From the NCBI GenBank assembly GCA_037447605.1, contig CM074808.1:1663073-1727072 (forward strand): DNA of 64,000 nucleotides. The letters run 5' to 3'. This DNA comes from Zygnema circumcarinatum (taxonomy: Eukaryota > Streptophyta > Zygnematophyceae > Zygnematales > Zygnemataceae). Position numbers and translations under genes: made by a program. This document shows positions 1-12,800 of the stretch, piece after piece. The notes under the pieces are model-generated. The model worked only from the letters and a program-made list of their open reading frames with translations, did no database searches and had not been told where the DNA came from. Numbering within the stretch: the first letter of the stretch is position 1; each line of letters begins with the position of its first letter.

Positions 1-688
1 CTAGCAGTCTCCAAAAAGAAATAAAAACAAAAAAATAAATAAAGAAAAATAAAAGAATAAATAAAATAATAAATAAAGGAATTAGAACCATTTTTTGACG
101 CAATGTAGTTGTAGAGTCTTTCAGGCATCCAATCATTTTCTACTAACTATTTTTCGAACGTTGATATGTGAAGGATCACTTTCCGTCAGCTCCTCCGCTG
201 TATCTAGAGTCATGCACCAGTTTTTGGGTCGATTGTTTAACAATCCTTTAACTGCCGATTTGTAAACCTTAAACTGAGCGAGGGAGCAAACCTTAACAGA
301 CAAACCTGTTTGTTCTGGGAATGCTCTGCAAAGTATCTGCTTCAGCACAGATGTATTCGCTCCGCAAAGTCGTTAGTGTGCTCTTGGATGTGAATACTAC
401 ACATGTCCCTTTACCTTCTACCCCAAACTCTCATCCAACTGAGCAGCTATAAGATCACTATTAAACTTATGTCATGCTTTAGTTCAATATTTGCATACCA
501 AGTCCGGCGTTGATGTAATGGCCGTCATTTTTCAATGTAGATTGGTCCCTTCTTCCATTGAGACAGTCGTCAAACTAGGGGAAGATACATGTCTTCCTCT
601 TTCGACCCAGTTTTTTAATGTTTGTACATTTAGTTGGTGGTTTCACTGAATTTAGGGACTTCTGCGGTGCACCGAATGTGACAGGCAG
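1..688. other. Non-coding left edge, probably intron of the first SDR gene
   Basis: The first 100 bases are A-rich low-complexity sequence, and no convincing exon was found up to the acceptor at 686-688. The short-chain dehydrogenase that starts here at 689 lacks its N-terminal TGxxxGIG cofactor motif. The missing exon or exons must therefore lie further left, and this stretch is best read as an intron. A 71-residue open frame on the minus strand (348-133) shows no recognisable motif and is not called. Confidence 0.45.
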
Positions 689-2417
689 GACGTGTGGACT
701 TGGTTTTGAACAATGCGGGAGTCAGCTGCCCTGGGCCGACTGCAGAGATGCCTTTAGAGGACATTCGGGAAAACTTTGAGACAAATGTATTTGGAGTGAT
801 TCGAGTTGTACAGACAGTGGTTCCTCACATGGTTCATCAGGTGAGTCGGAAGAAGGAACGAAGACTCGTTTCATTTCAGAGAAATCAACTGAATCCTCGT
901 TAATCCTCTTTCTTTAGGGAGGTTGAAAGGAATGCAGTTCCAAAGTGCGGAACAGTTTTCTTACATTAACAAGTCATTTCACCCACTCACGAGGAAGCGA
1001 AAGCTTTTTAAAAAGTATACCACGATCGCAGCTGCTCTCGGCGTCATTTGTCCTGGAAAATACTTTCCAGAGTTGAACTCTGCGTATTGTGTCGACTTTC
1101 TTGATCTCCAGGTTTCTGTGTTGTTTACATCTGGTGCAGCAGCGCCTATAGGGAATTTGAGCGGCGGTTCTTAGAAGCTCAAAGAACCCACAATCCCTTC
1201 TCCCGTGAGCTTAGCGCAGGGTGGGCTGTCTATCTCTGACGAAGCAGGGTACCGGCACTATTGTCAACGTGGGTTCCGTAGTCGGCTATATCTCCACACC
1301 CTTCAACGGTATCTATTGTGCGGCCAAGGCTGCGCTGCACTCCTTCACTGACACTCTTCGCTTGGAGCTTATGCCGTTGGGGATCAAAGTCATATTGATT
1401 GCGCCGGGGGCAATCAAGTGAGAATTTGCTCACAGAGGCTTGGCTCCCTGGATTGACTCTGGCAGATGGGAAATGCATGCATTTTTGCAGTCTCGTGTGT
1501 AAGACAATCCTTATCCTGAATCGTTAGCTGTCCCATGCCTGGATATCAGAGGGAAGCATATGTGCAGGAGACAATAAGGGGAATCTCTGAAGTGTGACCA
1601 GGGCTGTGCCATGTGCAGGTCCAACATCGCCACCAACAGCTTGGGCCCACTCTCCCGTCGAAAGTGGACCATCTATGCTCCATTCCAGCAGCAGATTGAC
1701 GACCGTGCAAAGCTTTCGCAAACTGTAGATAACACCCCAGGAGATGTATTTGCTCGGAAGATCGTGCAGGTGAGTTTCGCATGCCACCATGACTCGAATT
1801 TCTTTGCTTTGCCCGTCCTCGCATTTGCTGCCCATTTCAGAAGCACAAGGAGACGTTTACTACAGTAGAAGCCATAATGTGCTGAAGGACGCTAAAACGG
1901 CGATACACAATGACCAGAGTTTTAGAGATAAGCATAAGTGGTAGCGCTTGAAGTGTGCTGCTTCATTTATTTGAAGTGTGGTCTCTTTGGTTGCCTTGCG
2001 CCGCTTCATTGTTGATATCTACTGCGCTGCAACCTCAAGGCACGGATGGCCCACAAAATGTTTATGAATTCTTTCACCCTGTGCATCATTATTTCACAGC
2101 GCCCGTACAGATATCCTCTCTCCATTTGCACAACCGACGGCCTTCATATTTTGTCATACAAAACGGAAAAGCTAGAAAAGAACTGAAAAGCACGGCCAGG
2201 GATGTGAATCGTGGGAGCACGTTGTGTGCCTTACAGTGTTGAGTTGCTTGTTGCTTCTTCGGAGCAGGTGGTGCTCGAGGCCGACCCTCCCCGCCATTTT
2301 ACCTACGGGAAGTTGTCATTCGGATTCACTCTCCTGCGGTGCCTCCCCCTCTGGCTGGTCGACTTCATCCTTGCGCGGCAGTTTGGGCTGAACAGCCTGC
2401 ACGCTAAGGCGGAGTAA
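689..2417 (+). CDS. AYR1-like short-chain dehydrogenase/reductase, 3' part
   Basis: Four exons join in phase: 689-840, 1248-1417, 1619-1769 and 2268-2417 (stop TAA). They give about 207 residues and lack the N-terminal Rossmann motif, which lies left of the window. Visible SDR landmarks are NNAG near the start, the serine in VGSVVGY, the catalytic Y-x3-K in IYCAAK, and the PG turn after the next strand. The C-terminal exon has a hydrophobic stretch (LLRCLPLWLVDFIL), as in reductases of the 1-acyldihydroxyacetone-phosphate reductase (AYR1) type, which use NADPH in lipid metabolism at membranes or lipid droplets. The family is clear from the motifs. The AYR1 assignment rests on the resemblance of the C-terminal region and is an inference; another SDR substrate remains possible. 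Confidence 0.8.
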
Positions 2418-2876
2418 GGGGGCTGCTGCACCAATGCTGTAAAGTACGCGTCACGACCTGTGAAAAGAGCCACTGATTTTGTGTACAAAAACGATGAGAA
2501 ATCAAGTTCCGCTTTCGGACATTGTCTTTATCCGCGTGCGAATCTATCTCGGTCTCATGATACACATTGCAGAGGCTCGTGGCTTTGTCGGACCTTAGTT
2601 TACTTAATAGCTGGAAACGTCAAACATCTTTGAGGCTGCATGCTCGTTCCGCAGATCCTAGCACAAACAAAATCAACAAATAACGCCCATGCATCCAACT
2701 TGAGCTGAACTCTCCATCTGAAGCTCGGCGTCGGCATCCACATCCGAAGGTCGGCAAGATCAGACAGACAGACAGCCACATCACAGCTTGACTCCGCAGC
2801 CGTTTCCATGTAATCACCAGTTCCGTACATCTGTGCGAGCAAAACCCACAGAAGCACACGACTGTAAGCAAAAAAT

Positions 2877-3022
2877 GTGGCATTGATCGCACGATGGCGA
2901 TGATGAAATCAAGTGTACATGGCCAACATCAGCATGGGGAACCACGACGAACTGGTCGCAAAGGACCTAAGGACAAAAGAAAAAGCTAGGAGCGGAAGGC
3001 TACGCCTAGGCTCAAGAACGCA
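2877..3022 (+). repeat. Dispersed repeat, copy A
   Basis: About 146 bases, starting at GTGGCATTGATCGCACGATG, recur with mismatches at 34615-34757 in the same orientation. Both copies share the block around GGGGAACCACGA, then CTGGTCGCAAAGGA, then CCTAGGCTCAA. Reading frames differ between the copies, so the repeat is not conserved as protein. It is probably a fragment of a mobile element or of a repetitive family. Confidence 0.75.
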
Positions 3023-3072
3023 GCCCTCCCTCGAAGCAGCCGCGAAGGTCACCGATGTGCGCCACATCGCGC

Positions 3073-3097
3073 GGAGGGAGGGAGGGAGGGAGGGAGC
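3073..3097 (+). repeat. GGAG tetranucleotide microsatellite
   Basis: About six tandem GGAG units sit inside a wider purine-rich tract in the convergent intergenic region. Confidence 0.85.
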
Positions 3098-4547
3098 GGC
3101 GGAAAGGCCACCGACACGCACGGCCACCAACAAGCAAGCGCGGCTTCACGCCGAAGGAGCGGAGAAACGAGGAGGACAGCGCTGAAGGGCGACGGAAATT
3201 ACAAAACAAAACAAAAAACAAAAAGTCACACAGGGATGGAGCAATGCAGCGGACACGCCAAACAGGAAAACAAAGCAACAACGAGAAGCTGCCACGTGGC
3301 TGCAGAAGAGGCGACGACAGCAGGCGCAACGGTCGGAAGCGGAGGCGGGGGGGGAGGGGGCACTTTAGTTCGGCTTACTGTAAGCGCTCCTCCAAGATGA
3401 AAATGTGCCCTGAGATCAACGGCACTGCTTGGCCATACAAACCTATCAACCCCAAAAGATCAGTCCGCTCACACCAAGCAGGTGGAACACCCGCTAGCGG
3501 CCATCAAGTGACCAAAGCACAAGAACGTTCACGTTTGCACGTACGAGACAAAGCAGTACAGTGACTATGCATGCAGAATAAAGGCATGTAGGAAGGCACA
3601 TAAAAAGGCACCAAACAAACGAAAATGAAAAAAAACAGCGTGCTTCATAGTTTTCAACACCTACAAAATCCTGATTTTGGAGGTGGTGTTTCGTGTAGTT
3701 CTTCTTGTTAAGCCAGCTGCTGGCGAGCATCTCCTTTGGCCCGCAACGTTATTTCTCATTCGAGAATGTTTACAGACAGACAGACGAGCCACGGAGCCCA
3801 GGAACCCCATTGTCAACACATGCGTTAGCGAAGTCATGGTTAGCTATCCCACACGCACACTGAATGGGTGTTGAACTCACTAAATTATCTCAAAGTTGGT
3901 CTCTTCAATTGCCGACGGTTACAAGACCTGGCATGCGACCTCCCTCTTGAAACTAAGACAATTTACCCAAGCACTCGTGCCTGGTGCATGTGAGCAAAGT
4001 ACATCGGAACCCCAAAACGGCGCAGGACACCACGCTGCATACGTGACGACTTTCCAAAGGAACAACGTGAGAACAAGCAGGGCACTTCACAGGGAAGGAG
4101 CGCTTTGGGTCCCTCTCCAACCGCGCTCGAGAGAAGCGCGGCATGAAAACTTTCTATTCAACTCATCGTGAGGAAAAAGTGAGAACCTCAGCTTTGTAAC
4201 GGACAAAGCTAAGGTAAGCTAAGTAACGGACTCTTTATGAGTGTCTGGCGACCCAACATCAGAGCTTCTATGGCGGCTTACCCTCCATACATTTCGCCCC
4301 TACAGCAGTGCATTGCTCACACCCACGCCCATCTGTCTTCTGTACCACAACGACTGCTCTAGACATCAATACTTTACAAGTAATCACAAGCGTATCAAAT
4401 ACCCGTTCCGCAGAGGATTCCAAACTGCCTTCGCATCAGCTGTCCAACGAATAACCACGACCAAAAGAGTGATTTTCTCAACTTCACTTCGCTCTTCAGG
4501 GCATACAATAGACACATCTTGGGAGCGTGCAGGTGCTTGGGGCAGCA

Positions 4548-7500
4548 CTAGCATGAGCTCTCCGACGGTGAACGGGTTGGAAGGTGCAGCTGACAGAGAA
4601 CTTCCCGGGCCGAGGCATCCCCAAGCTCTGCAGCAACAGCAGTGGCAAATGCGAGATGATCGGGCGTCCATGGATAGGAGCCCACAATGTAGCGAGCACG
4701 CTGCATCGGAGTGAAGATCTGTACCAATAGCCACGTGCACCGGCAATCAAACGTCGGTGCCACGAAATAGCAACGATGCACTCCTCACAGTCACAACAAT
4801 ATCATATTCTGCCTCCTAATATTGCTTCTGGAGGCAACTGACAGAGGAATGCCCGACAAACCTTTGTTCTCCATCGAGGTCGACTGAACCATGTCCTATA
4901 CTAGAAAGGGAAGGGAAGAAAGGTACATCAGCAGTTGCCCTAACTCAACAAGGTGTAGCAGTGAACAAACTAGAAGCAGAGCCGTGTACCTGCTCGTATA
5001 GAGCCCGGATGAAGTCTACCACCATGCTCGTCTCCTCATCCATCGACTGCTCAAGTTGCTTCACAACGTTTGAGCTCTGCAGGCTTCACAAGGCCCACCG
5101 TCAGCGCCATCATTAACAACTAATCTATGTTCGACAGTCATCGGATTTAGAGAAATATCAGAAGACGATCATCATACGCTTCCTTCAAACCAAGAGCCTG
5201 TGCAAACCTGCACATCCTGTAGCATCACGATCCAGAAAGCTATTACTTTTTCCTTGTTTGCAACTAGAAGATATGCTGTGCTCTTGGGCGCCCTAAATAC
5301 AGAGAGCAGAGGTAGGCTAGCAACTAATCTTTCGAAGCATTCTTGATGCAAGGATGCGTGGATGCTTTCTTTGTGCTCCACTTCACAGGAGGAGTCATCA
5401 ATTCCATAAAAGCCAAACAAAAGACTGCCCTGCCAACTTCAAATTCACTCTTAAGATCCCACCTTTACAAAATTTGCAGCTGTTATGCGCGTGCTGAGGG
5501 GACTAGGCAAATGGTCCATCAGACACTGTAGTGTCTCCTTGCGAGCCTGCAGCATCTGGCCCAACCTCTCCACATAAGCTGATCGTAGCTGCCGAATGCT
5601 CTCCTTTTGCTCTCCAGTAAGCGAAAGCCTGGCTGCAGTCTGCATCCAAACCTCCGAAGTTTCCTCTCTGCGCCCATCATGGCTAGCTCTGGTTGGTGAA
5701 CACAGTCATGTAGCAATACACACCCTGAGCTACTGCATCATAATGTGGGAATGCAGATGACCTATCTAATGATTTAGGAGCTCGTATCATGCCTACCTGG
5801 ACAGCACACTTCTGTCGTCTTCCAACTTCCGTGCAACAAAGTTCTTAACGCCGAGTGGGTTCCGAACAGTCACTCTGGTTATCAAAAAACCTGCTTCCTT
5901 GGTAAGCTGCTCTATCCGCTGTACCAAATGGCTCTGCATGGGCCGGCTGTCAGCAGCTACCAGTAATAACGCCAGCTTGTTTACGTAATCTCGCCATAAT
6001 CTTGCAAGCTCCTCTTGGGAAAGCAACTTCACCTGCAGGAATCAGACGGAGATAATGTTGAGTGCCAAAGAAAGCCGCTTCGCCGAGGGTTACGGAAACC
6101 CCCTGCTTGCTTTCTGCAGGAAAGGCCAAGATACAAAGCTACAGACTCACCAGAACTGAATGCAAATGACTAGTAATGTATGTAACTAGCAATGTATGTT
6201 CTATAACATTGCTAAAAGATAGAAGTCCAACCTTGTGTAAAACACATCCTACGGATGTTACATGTCACATTGTCTTACATCCTGTTAACGAAGTCATCCG
6301 GACTTATCCTGTTGACAGAAGAGAAATCTTCCAGAACCTAAACAAAATTGCTTAGAAAATTGCAGAAGCTACTTCTTGGATTACAACAGCTGAATCTCTC
6401 TCGGTGCGAGGTGCCTCCACCATAGTCGGTTTTCCAATGTCTTTTACCATTGAAATTTATTAACTAACTTGAAGTCCTGACCTACTTGTGAGTATTTCTC
6501 TTTGCATCGAGGATATTAACTAAGTCAGGTAGTTGCTGCCAATTACACTGTTCAATGACAAACAGACTAAAATATTGAAGTTCAAATGTTGACCGGATTA
6601 TGAGTCCTCACGAATCAAGGCGTGAATTAAAAAACAAAGGAACTGGCTCTAAAGTTCTCTGATCAGACCCACTAACCTGCTCAGGACCGAGCTCAATAGG
6701 CGTATCCTCCTGTAACGTTAGCGTCAGAGATCCTGAGAATGCCTGTGCTAAATCGTTGCCATTTTGCTCACGGCCATCCTGCAGAAAAAAAATAAGTGGC
6801 GTATCAGCAATAGCATTCCCACCGTCACAACCCACCTGCCTGTCAGCAGAATCTTCACATCGGACACAACTGAAACATGTAAAGGAGTCCAGTATGGTGC
6901 CTCGTAGTTTAGACGACCACATGCACAGACTCAAATAGTACTAAAAAAGGAACGAACGATACTAGTCATAAGCAGACTCTAAGAATCAATAAGCGTCGCT
7001 TGGAGTTAACCATTTTTCTGATTGGTGAAAACGCAAAGAAGGTCTAGTGTTTGCTCAGTTCACCATTGATGCACGAGCAGTTCCTGGAGATTTCGGATGC
7101 TCCACATTAACCTTTGCGTGTACATCAGCAATATGCTTGTCACGCTGCTCTAATAGCTGCAAAAGGACACTGTTTCGCCCAAGCAAATTCGTGCGTTCCT
7201 CCAAAAGAACTCGATTTTCCTCTTTTAGCTGCTGAACGGTGCTCTCGAGGTCTGCTGTTTTTGCCTATCATCACCCATGCAAGAAAGTGCATTGAGTTGC
7301 ATAAGTTACAAATTCAATTGTTCAACTTGCGGCTCAATTGTGTCATCCTTCTCAAAGGAAGAGCAAATTCCATATACACATAGTCCAAATAACGTCGAGA
7401 CTGGCATTGCTCATTCGCTTGGTGAGCATGGAAATGCATCCTGTGTCAACAAGTTGCGGGAAAATGTTACCCACCTTTTGCCGCTCCCGATACCTTCGTT

Positions 7501-8080
7501 GTGTTAAGTGACTCCTATTGACAGGCTTCATTGCTTTCTCCAAACCTGGCTTCTTCCCAAACCCACTGTCCGCCATCATTGCACTATGATGCTTGTAAAT
7601 AACCTCGTTGTTTGCGGAATTCCCGCCACTGTTGGCAGGAGGTGACGCATTGTAGGGTGCATCGCCCATGTATGCAGTATCTGGTGCAGCCGACGGGGAC
7701 CCGTCAGGTTGTCGAACAGATTTGCTGGATGCATCATTCATCAAATTGCCTGGAGAGGCAACCAAAGCATCGCGCATAGGAACTGCAGTCTGCCATGGAG
7801 ATCCGCCGATATTGCAGCTAATCGGGCTACTAGAAAATTTAAAGGGCACTTGATGAGCTACAATGGGAGCATTGAACGCCTCACTCTTTCCATGGGGTTC
7901 AGATGCAGTACCAAAAGGTGTGGAAATCCATTCATCCACTTCATCTCCAAGCAAAATCGAACCACTAAAAGCTCCAGCTGCACTAAGCTCGCCATGCTTG
8001 AAGGTCTGCGTAGGTGCAGCTAGAGAATAGTTTTGCAGATAAGAATCCATATCCAGTGTCTCGCTGCCTCCACGTAACAT
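4548..8080 (-). CDS. bZIP transcription factor with conserved helical C-terminal region
   Basis: Seven exons join in phase: 8080-7475, 7264-7112, 6778-6677, 6032-5797, 5667-5469, 5076-4990 and 4718-4548. They encode 517 aa. ATG at 8080 is the first in frame after an upstream stop. The first about 180 residues are Ser/Gly/Pro-rich and look disordered, a likely activation region. The basic region (about 188-202, NRSHLTQRRYRERQK) has the N-x7-R spacing of bZIPs and is interrupted by an intron right at its end. Leucines at about 208, 215, 222, 229 and 236 form five heptads. The C-terminal half is a helical region with EETSEVW, LSLTGEQK and FTPMQRARYIVGSYPW motifs, a layout I recall from green-algal bZIPs, not from the common seed-plant groups. 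It should act in the nucleus as a dimeric DNA-binding protein. Targets are unknown, and no close named orthologue is claimed. Confidence 0.88.
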
Positions 8081-9837
8081 TTTGACTCTCGTCACTTATA
8101 TGGTAAGGTAATGACAGTCCTCCCTGCCATGAATGCTCGCATGTAGCACAAACTGTTTGGCAACGACGCGGGAACAAACGCCTGAAGCGATGGACATATA
8201 GCGGTCAAAAACCAACATCGTTATTTCCAAGTAAATTTCCAGCGTTTCAACAATATTGATCACTGTTGCTGATAGATGGAAACTCGGTCCGAATATGATG
8301 CCTAAACTGAAAGCAAGGTATACTGATGAAAACGTCATAAAAACCCTCCATTCGAATCCCGCTTCAACAACGAACAGGCGAATTGTCTTCAACCTGCAGA
8401 GATTTTGTACAACACAAGAAAAAACGAAAAGTCTGTAGGAAGCCTACGGGAGAGTCGTCCGCACTTTCTTCATTCACAAAGACAATTGCTCCCAAACAGC
8501 TAGATCTCCTTAAAGAAACCGGAAGATTCAGAAACCCATCCAAGCATGAAGATGCTGTTTAACAGCACTAAAGCTCGCCAGCCTGCACAAATTCATAGTC
8601 TGTCTAAAAGAATGCCCTTTCCCTAAACACATCTTCCCTTCGTGTTGGCTCTCCTCGCACTCATCCATGTGCAAGAGCATTGCATTTAAAAACTCACTCG
8701 ATCACCGCGTACTCAAGACGAGTAGTCAAATCCTATTCCAGCACCTTCTACGAGAGGACTTCTGGCGGCAAGCTCTCTCCCATCGCGCCCTTCCAGCGGC
8801 GCTGCAGGGCCTCAGAGCTTCAAGGCTCCCCTGCCCTTTGTTCAGGCCTTCAGGAGCAGCGCAGGAACATGACGTGCACCCGGCGGCCGCCCCTCTGAGG
8901 GCCAGTGCAGGCAGGCGGGCAGCCCCCCCCCCCCCCCCGCCGTACTGTGAGCGCGGCGGCGCCACTGCACTCCGCCTCATGTTTGGATGCTGCTTCTGAA
9001 CAATGTTGTGTTGTGGCGGCCATTACGACCATGCAATTAGGAATGAATTTGACGCCAACACGAACTCGATGACCGCTTCCACGCTCCTTCGGTAGCTACG
9101 GCTTGTGAACGAGACCTTCAATTGCCGCCTTAGGTTTTGGACGGGCATAGGAGATTAGACATGGTGCATTTATCGGCACTAGTTCATGCCGGAGTGGTTC
9201 TTGTCATGTGCCGTGTGAGAGATACTTCGCTTCAAGGTTCCTCGCATGCTTTCTTCCGAACGAACGATGGTGCTCTACTGGCATTTTTGAAATGATGGCT
9301 GATTGTATCTCAAGCACTGTTGTAAGTGGATGTATGAACAGCACGATAGCTTGCTGCCACAACAGACTTCAGTGGGCTAACTGCTCCTTCACCTGTTTTC
9401 TTTCCATTTCCCACCTTTGAAGCTTTTCGACCCAATACAATCGAAAGGAGATAAGTACCCAAGAAAGTAGGAGAGCCCAGCACGAAAGTAAACTAACTAC
9501 AAGTGCGCCTGGACATGACAAAAAAAATCCTTTTCACAGCACTTTCCATATATCGCGCAGCAGTCAGCTCGCCCGCTCCTTGTCCCCGGCATAGCATTAT
9601 GCGCAGCATACGCCAACACAAACGCCCGAGCGACAAGTCAATTATATGCCCCAGCACAGTAGGATGCGGCTCGCTTCCAAGGAGGGCACCTGCTCTTACG
9701 AAGCAGTTTCGCCTCCCTGCGTTGTTTCTCAATGACTTCCGCTACAGCTCAGCATGACTTCTGCTCTACTTGGACAAAATCAAAGTTGCATATCCTTATA
9801 CATGCATGTAGTGGCTGACAACATTCGAGCCTAGTGA
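8081..9837. other. Intergenic region between UVR8 and the bZIP gene
   Basis: Both neighbours are on the minus strand, so this holds the 3' UTR of UVR8 and the promoter and 5' UTR of the bZIP gene. About 8760-9000 is GC-rich with a run of C (about 8923-8938), as at a CpG-type promoter. Several overlapping open frames over the GC-rich part are composition artefacts. No other feature was recognised. Confidence 0.55.
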
Positions 9838-12800
9838 TCATTTCATTCTGATCCTCTTTATATCCGCATTTGGGACGCTGGCGTCCTCGGCCACATCCAT
9901 GGAACTTGCATCCAGCCTGGGGACAGCCTGCAAGCACAACCCCACCGGCCAACAACCACAGTAAAGAACACTACCATGCTGCGTTTCATTATCACACGCA
10001 GTGCTGCTTTCTAAAGAAAGATAATGGATAATTGGCTAATGTGCAATTGCAAGCAGTTCCAACTGCAAAAAAAATCATGCCATGCTGCTCACATTCATAA
10101 ACGAGAATTTGAAAGAACCCAGCATGCCTATTACAGAGGGAAAATCTGCCTACCCATTCATCCGGAACAACAGCATAACGTTCTGAAGGGGAAACCCAGT
10201 TCGTAGCTGCACAAACCAACAACATCAGCTATTAGGGTAAAAGGGGAATGCACTATGCCAGGAAACCCTAGCGACTCCATTGACTAACTTCTGTAAGCGA
10301 GTCACATCACATTCTTCTAATTTTCAGACATTCTGGGCAAAGCATTATAAGCGAAGTGCAGAGTAATTCACCACGCAACGACCTGATGCATTTCGATTCT
10401 CCGAAGCTGCCAATTTATGTCAAAGACTGCCTACAATTTCAGGTCAATTTATCCTCCACCGTCCGGCGTACCTGTAGTCCTTGGCTCTGCAGCTCGCTGA
10501 ATATGACGGCATGCTTCACCAACCGAGCTCAGTGCCTCCACACGCTTAGGAAGAGTCCTGCATGAAGCAATGGGTGACAATAAAATGAATGCATAAAGGG
10601 GTTACAGAGCTAACAATGAGGAGTACAACAGACAAGACTTGCATCCGAGATACAAACTAATGTAAGGCGACCTTCTTCACAGCCTTAAGCTAGGGGTGCC
10701 CAATGGCTCTGCTTCACTCTAAGACAGGGGTGGCTTGGCTCACGTTCGACTTGACTCAAGCCAAGCCGAATAACAGTTGGCTCTGAGCCAAACTCGAACA
10801 GGATTCTTTTCCACGCAAAATAAGTCCGCCAAACAAAGTGACGTCATACGAAAGGAAAAAGAAGGGCACAGAAAGGATCCGGCCGCACGAGAGAATGAAT
10901 TTTGGACCAGAGTTCGTTTGACTTTGGCTTGAGTCGATTCACACATGAACCACAACCACTACTTCTTCTTCTGTAAGTAGCCATGGCAAGACTCCGTCTG
11001 ACGTAGACATTCAAAAACTGGTACACCAAAACATGGTCACCAATGCAGCAATAAGTTCGCTCTCTTATCCTAAAAACGACCAGTCAAGATTCAAATCGGA
11101 AGCCTCTCTGCAACTTGAGCTGGCACAGTGGCTACAAGACTCGAAGATTGGAGCCCTAATTCTGGCAAATGAAAACACAGCCACCATAGACAATATTTCC
11201 CCACCTATCCACAGTGTCCCCGTGGCCAAGTTGGCCGCTTGTTCCCCTGCCCCATGAAAAAACATTTTGGGCTTCGCTAACCGCCACCGTGTGCCGCCAT
11301 CCACAGGCCACTTGTATAATCCGCTGCGGCTCCAAAAGCACAGGAAATAACCATTCAGCTGTGCTGTGAAACAAGCAGTTATAGATTGTTGAGTTTACGG
11401 ATAGAGTTTGCAGAGTTCGAGGTACAAAAACCTCATTGTCCAAGAGCAGTTGAAATGGGGGAGCACTAAATGAAAGCCCTTCCAACCGAAAAACAGTTTA
11501 TTGAGAAAGAGGACACACCTCAGTCAGAGTCTTGAGTTGCTGAGGACTGTTTTGATCTTCATTGTTACCGACACCAACTTGCCCAAACTGCACAGATCCC
11601 ACAGCTTCAAATCCGCTCAAGCCACCATTCAAGCTGACGTCTACAGGTCATATGAAGTAAAATGCCCAATTGGAGCAGTCTTTCACAAAGACAGAGGGCA
11701 TTAGCAAATGGACTGATCAGTCATAATAAAGACCGGATGCAGACCTTGTTCCAACCCCATGCATGAAGTCGGCCTTCTGTATCGAGAGCCACTGAGTGTC
11801 TCCATCCACCAGCTATCTGCACAACCGCCGTACAAAACTAACACTAAGTTACATCAGCCAACCAAACAGAAAGCTCCAACATGTCTGCCAGAATATGCCA
11901 AAGACATAGAGAATCTCGACAACGAAGATAGCTTAATGAGATATAGCACGAATGGCTGGAAACTCAAAAGTCCCCTAGAAAAGTACTCCCAATTTGTAAG
12001 ATCGTGTACCTGTGCAATAGTCTGATCCTTGAGAGCCATGACTGGGTGTGGCACAAGATGGTCCTCAAAATCGCCGTGCCCAAGTTGACCGTACTTGCTC
12101 CATCCATATGTGAACAGTGTTCCTGAAGCTGCCACGCAAAGTGTATGCCTCCAGCCACATGCCACCATGAGCATGTTCTCGCCCTGCAGAACCACAACGG
12201 GGATGGGCAACTGAAAGCCCGAAAATCGAATGCCCACTTCCGAAAGGACTGCAGAATCTGCAGCATCTACGAGCAGCACACACGTGCTCACCAGGACTGC
12301 AGACTCTCAACATCAATGAAAGGATTCTAAACTTCAGCATTCGACCGCCTGTAGATCAGCCAAGGCATCTTGTTTCGAACAAAGTAGATCGTCGTGAATG
12401 GGAAAACAAGATGCCTTCAGAGTCCAGTCCTCTGAAGCTCACCGCAACGGATGTCACTTCTTCAGGAACGAGTCTGTCCTTTCGATCGCCAAGGCCAAGA
12501 TTTCCATATCGACCCCATCCCCAGCCATAAAGCTTTCCAGAATCCGTGACAGCTGCAGTGTGCTCTGCACCGGCCGCGAGCATTTTTACCTTAATACCCT
12601 GGAAGCCGATCACCATGACAAACATGCCCATAGTCATGCATCCTGGTGTAGATAGAGACTCGAGTGGGCTGAACCAGACTGCAATGAAATCCTCAACAAT
12701 CCCTGAAGCCTCCTCTATACAAAACCGGCAAATCACTTGGGAAAAAGTAGAGGACATTATCACCAGCAACTACTGCACAGCTTGAACTGAAATGCCCAGA

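Larger units (their letters stand above)
2418..4547. other. Convergent intergenic region
   Basis: This lies between the stop codons of the SDR (+) and the bZIP gene (-). It should contain the 3' UTRs of both. It also holds a dispersed repeat (2877-3022), a GGAG tetranucleotide run (about 3073-3097) and a purine-rich stretch to about 3360. Open frames here (for example 3055-3564) are charged low-complexity translations without family features. Nothing else was recognised. Confidence 0.6.

Noticed and set aside
3055-3564. 169-codon plus-strand open frame
   Set aside because: Charged low-complexity peptide in a purine-rich convergent intergenic region, overlapping a dispersed repeat, with no family motif or splice partners.
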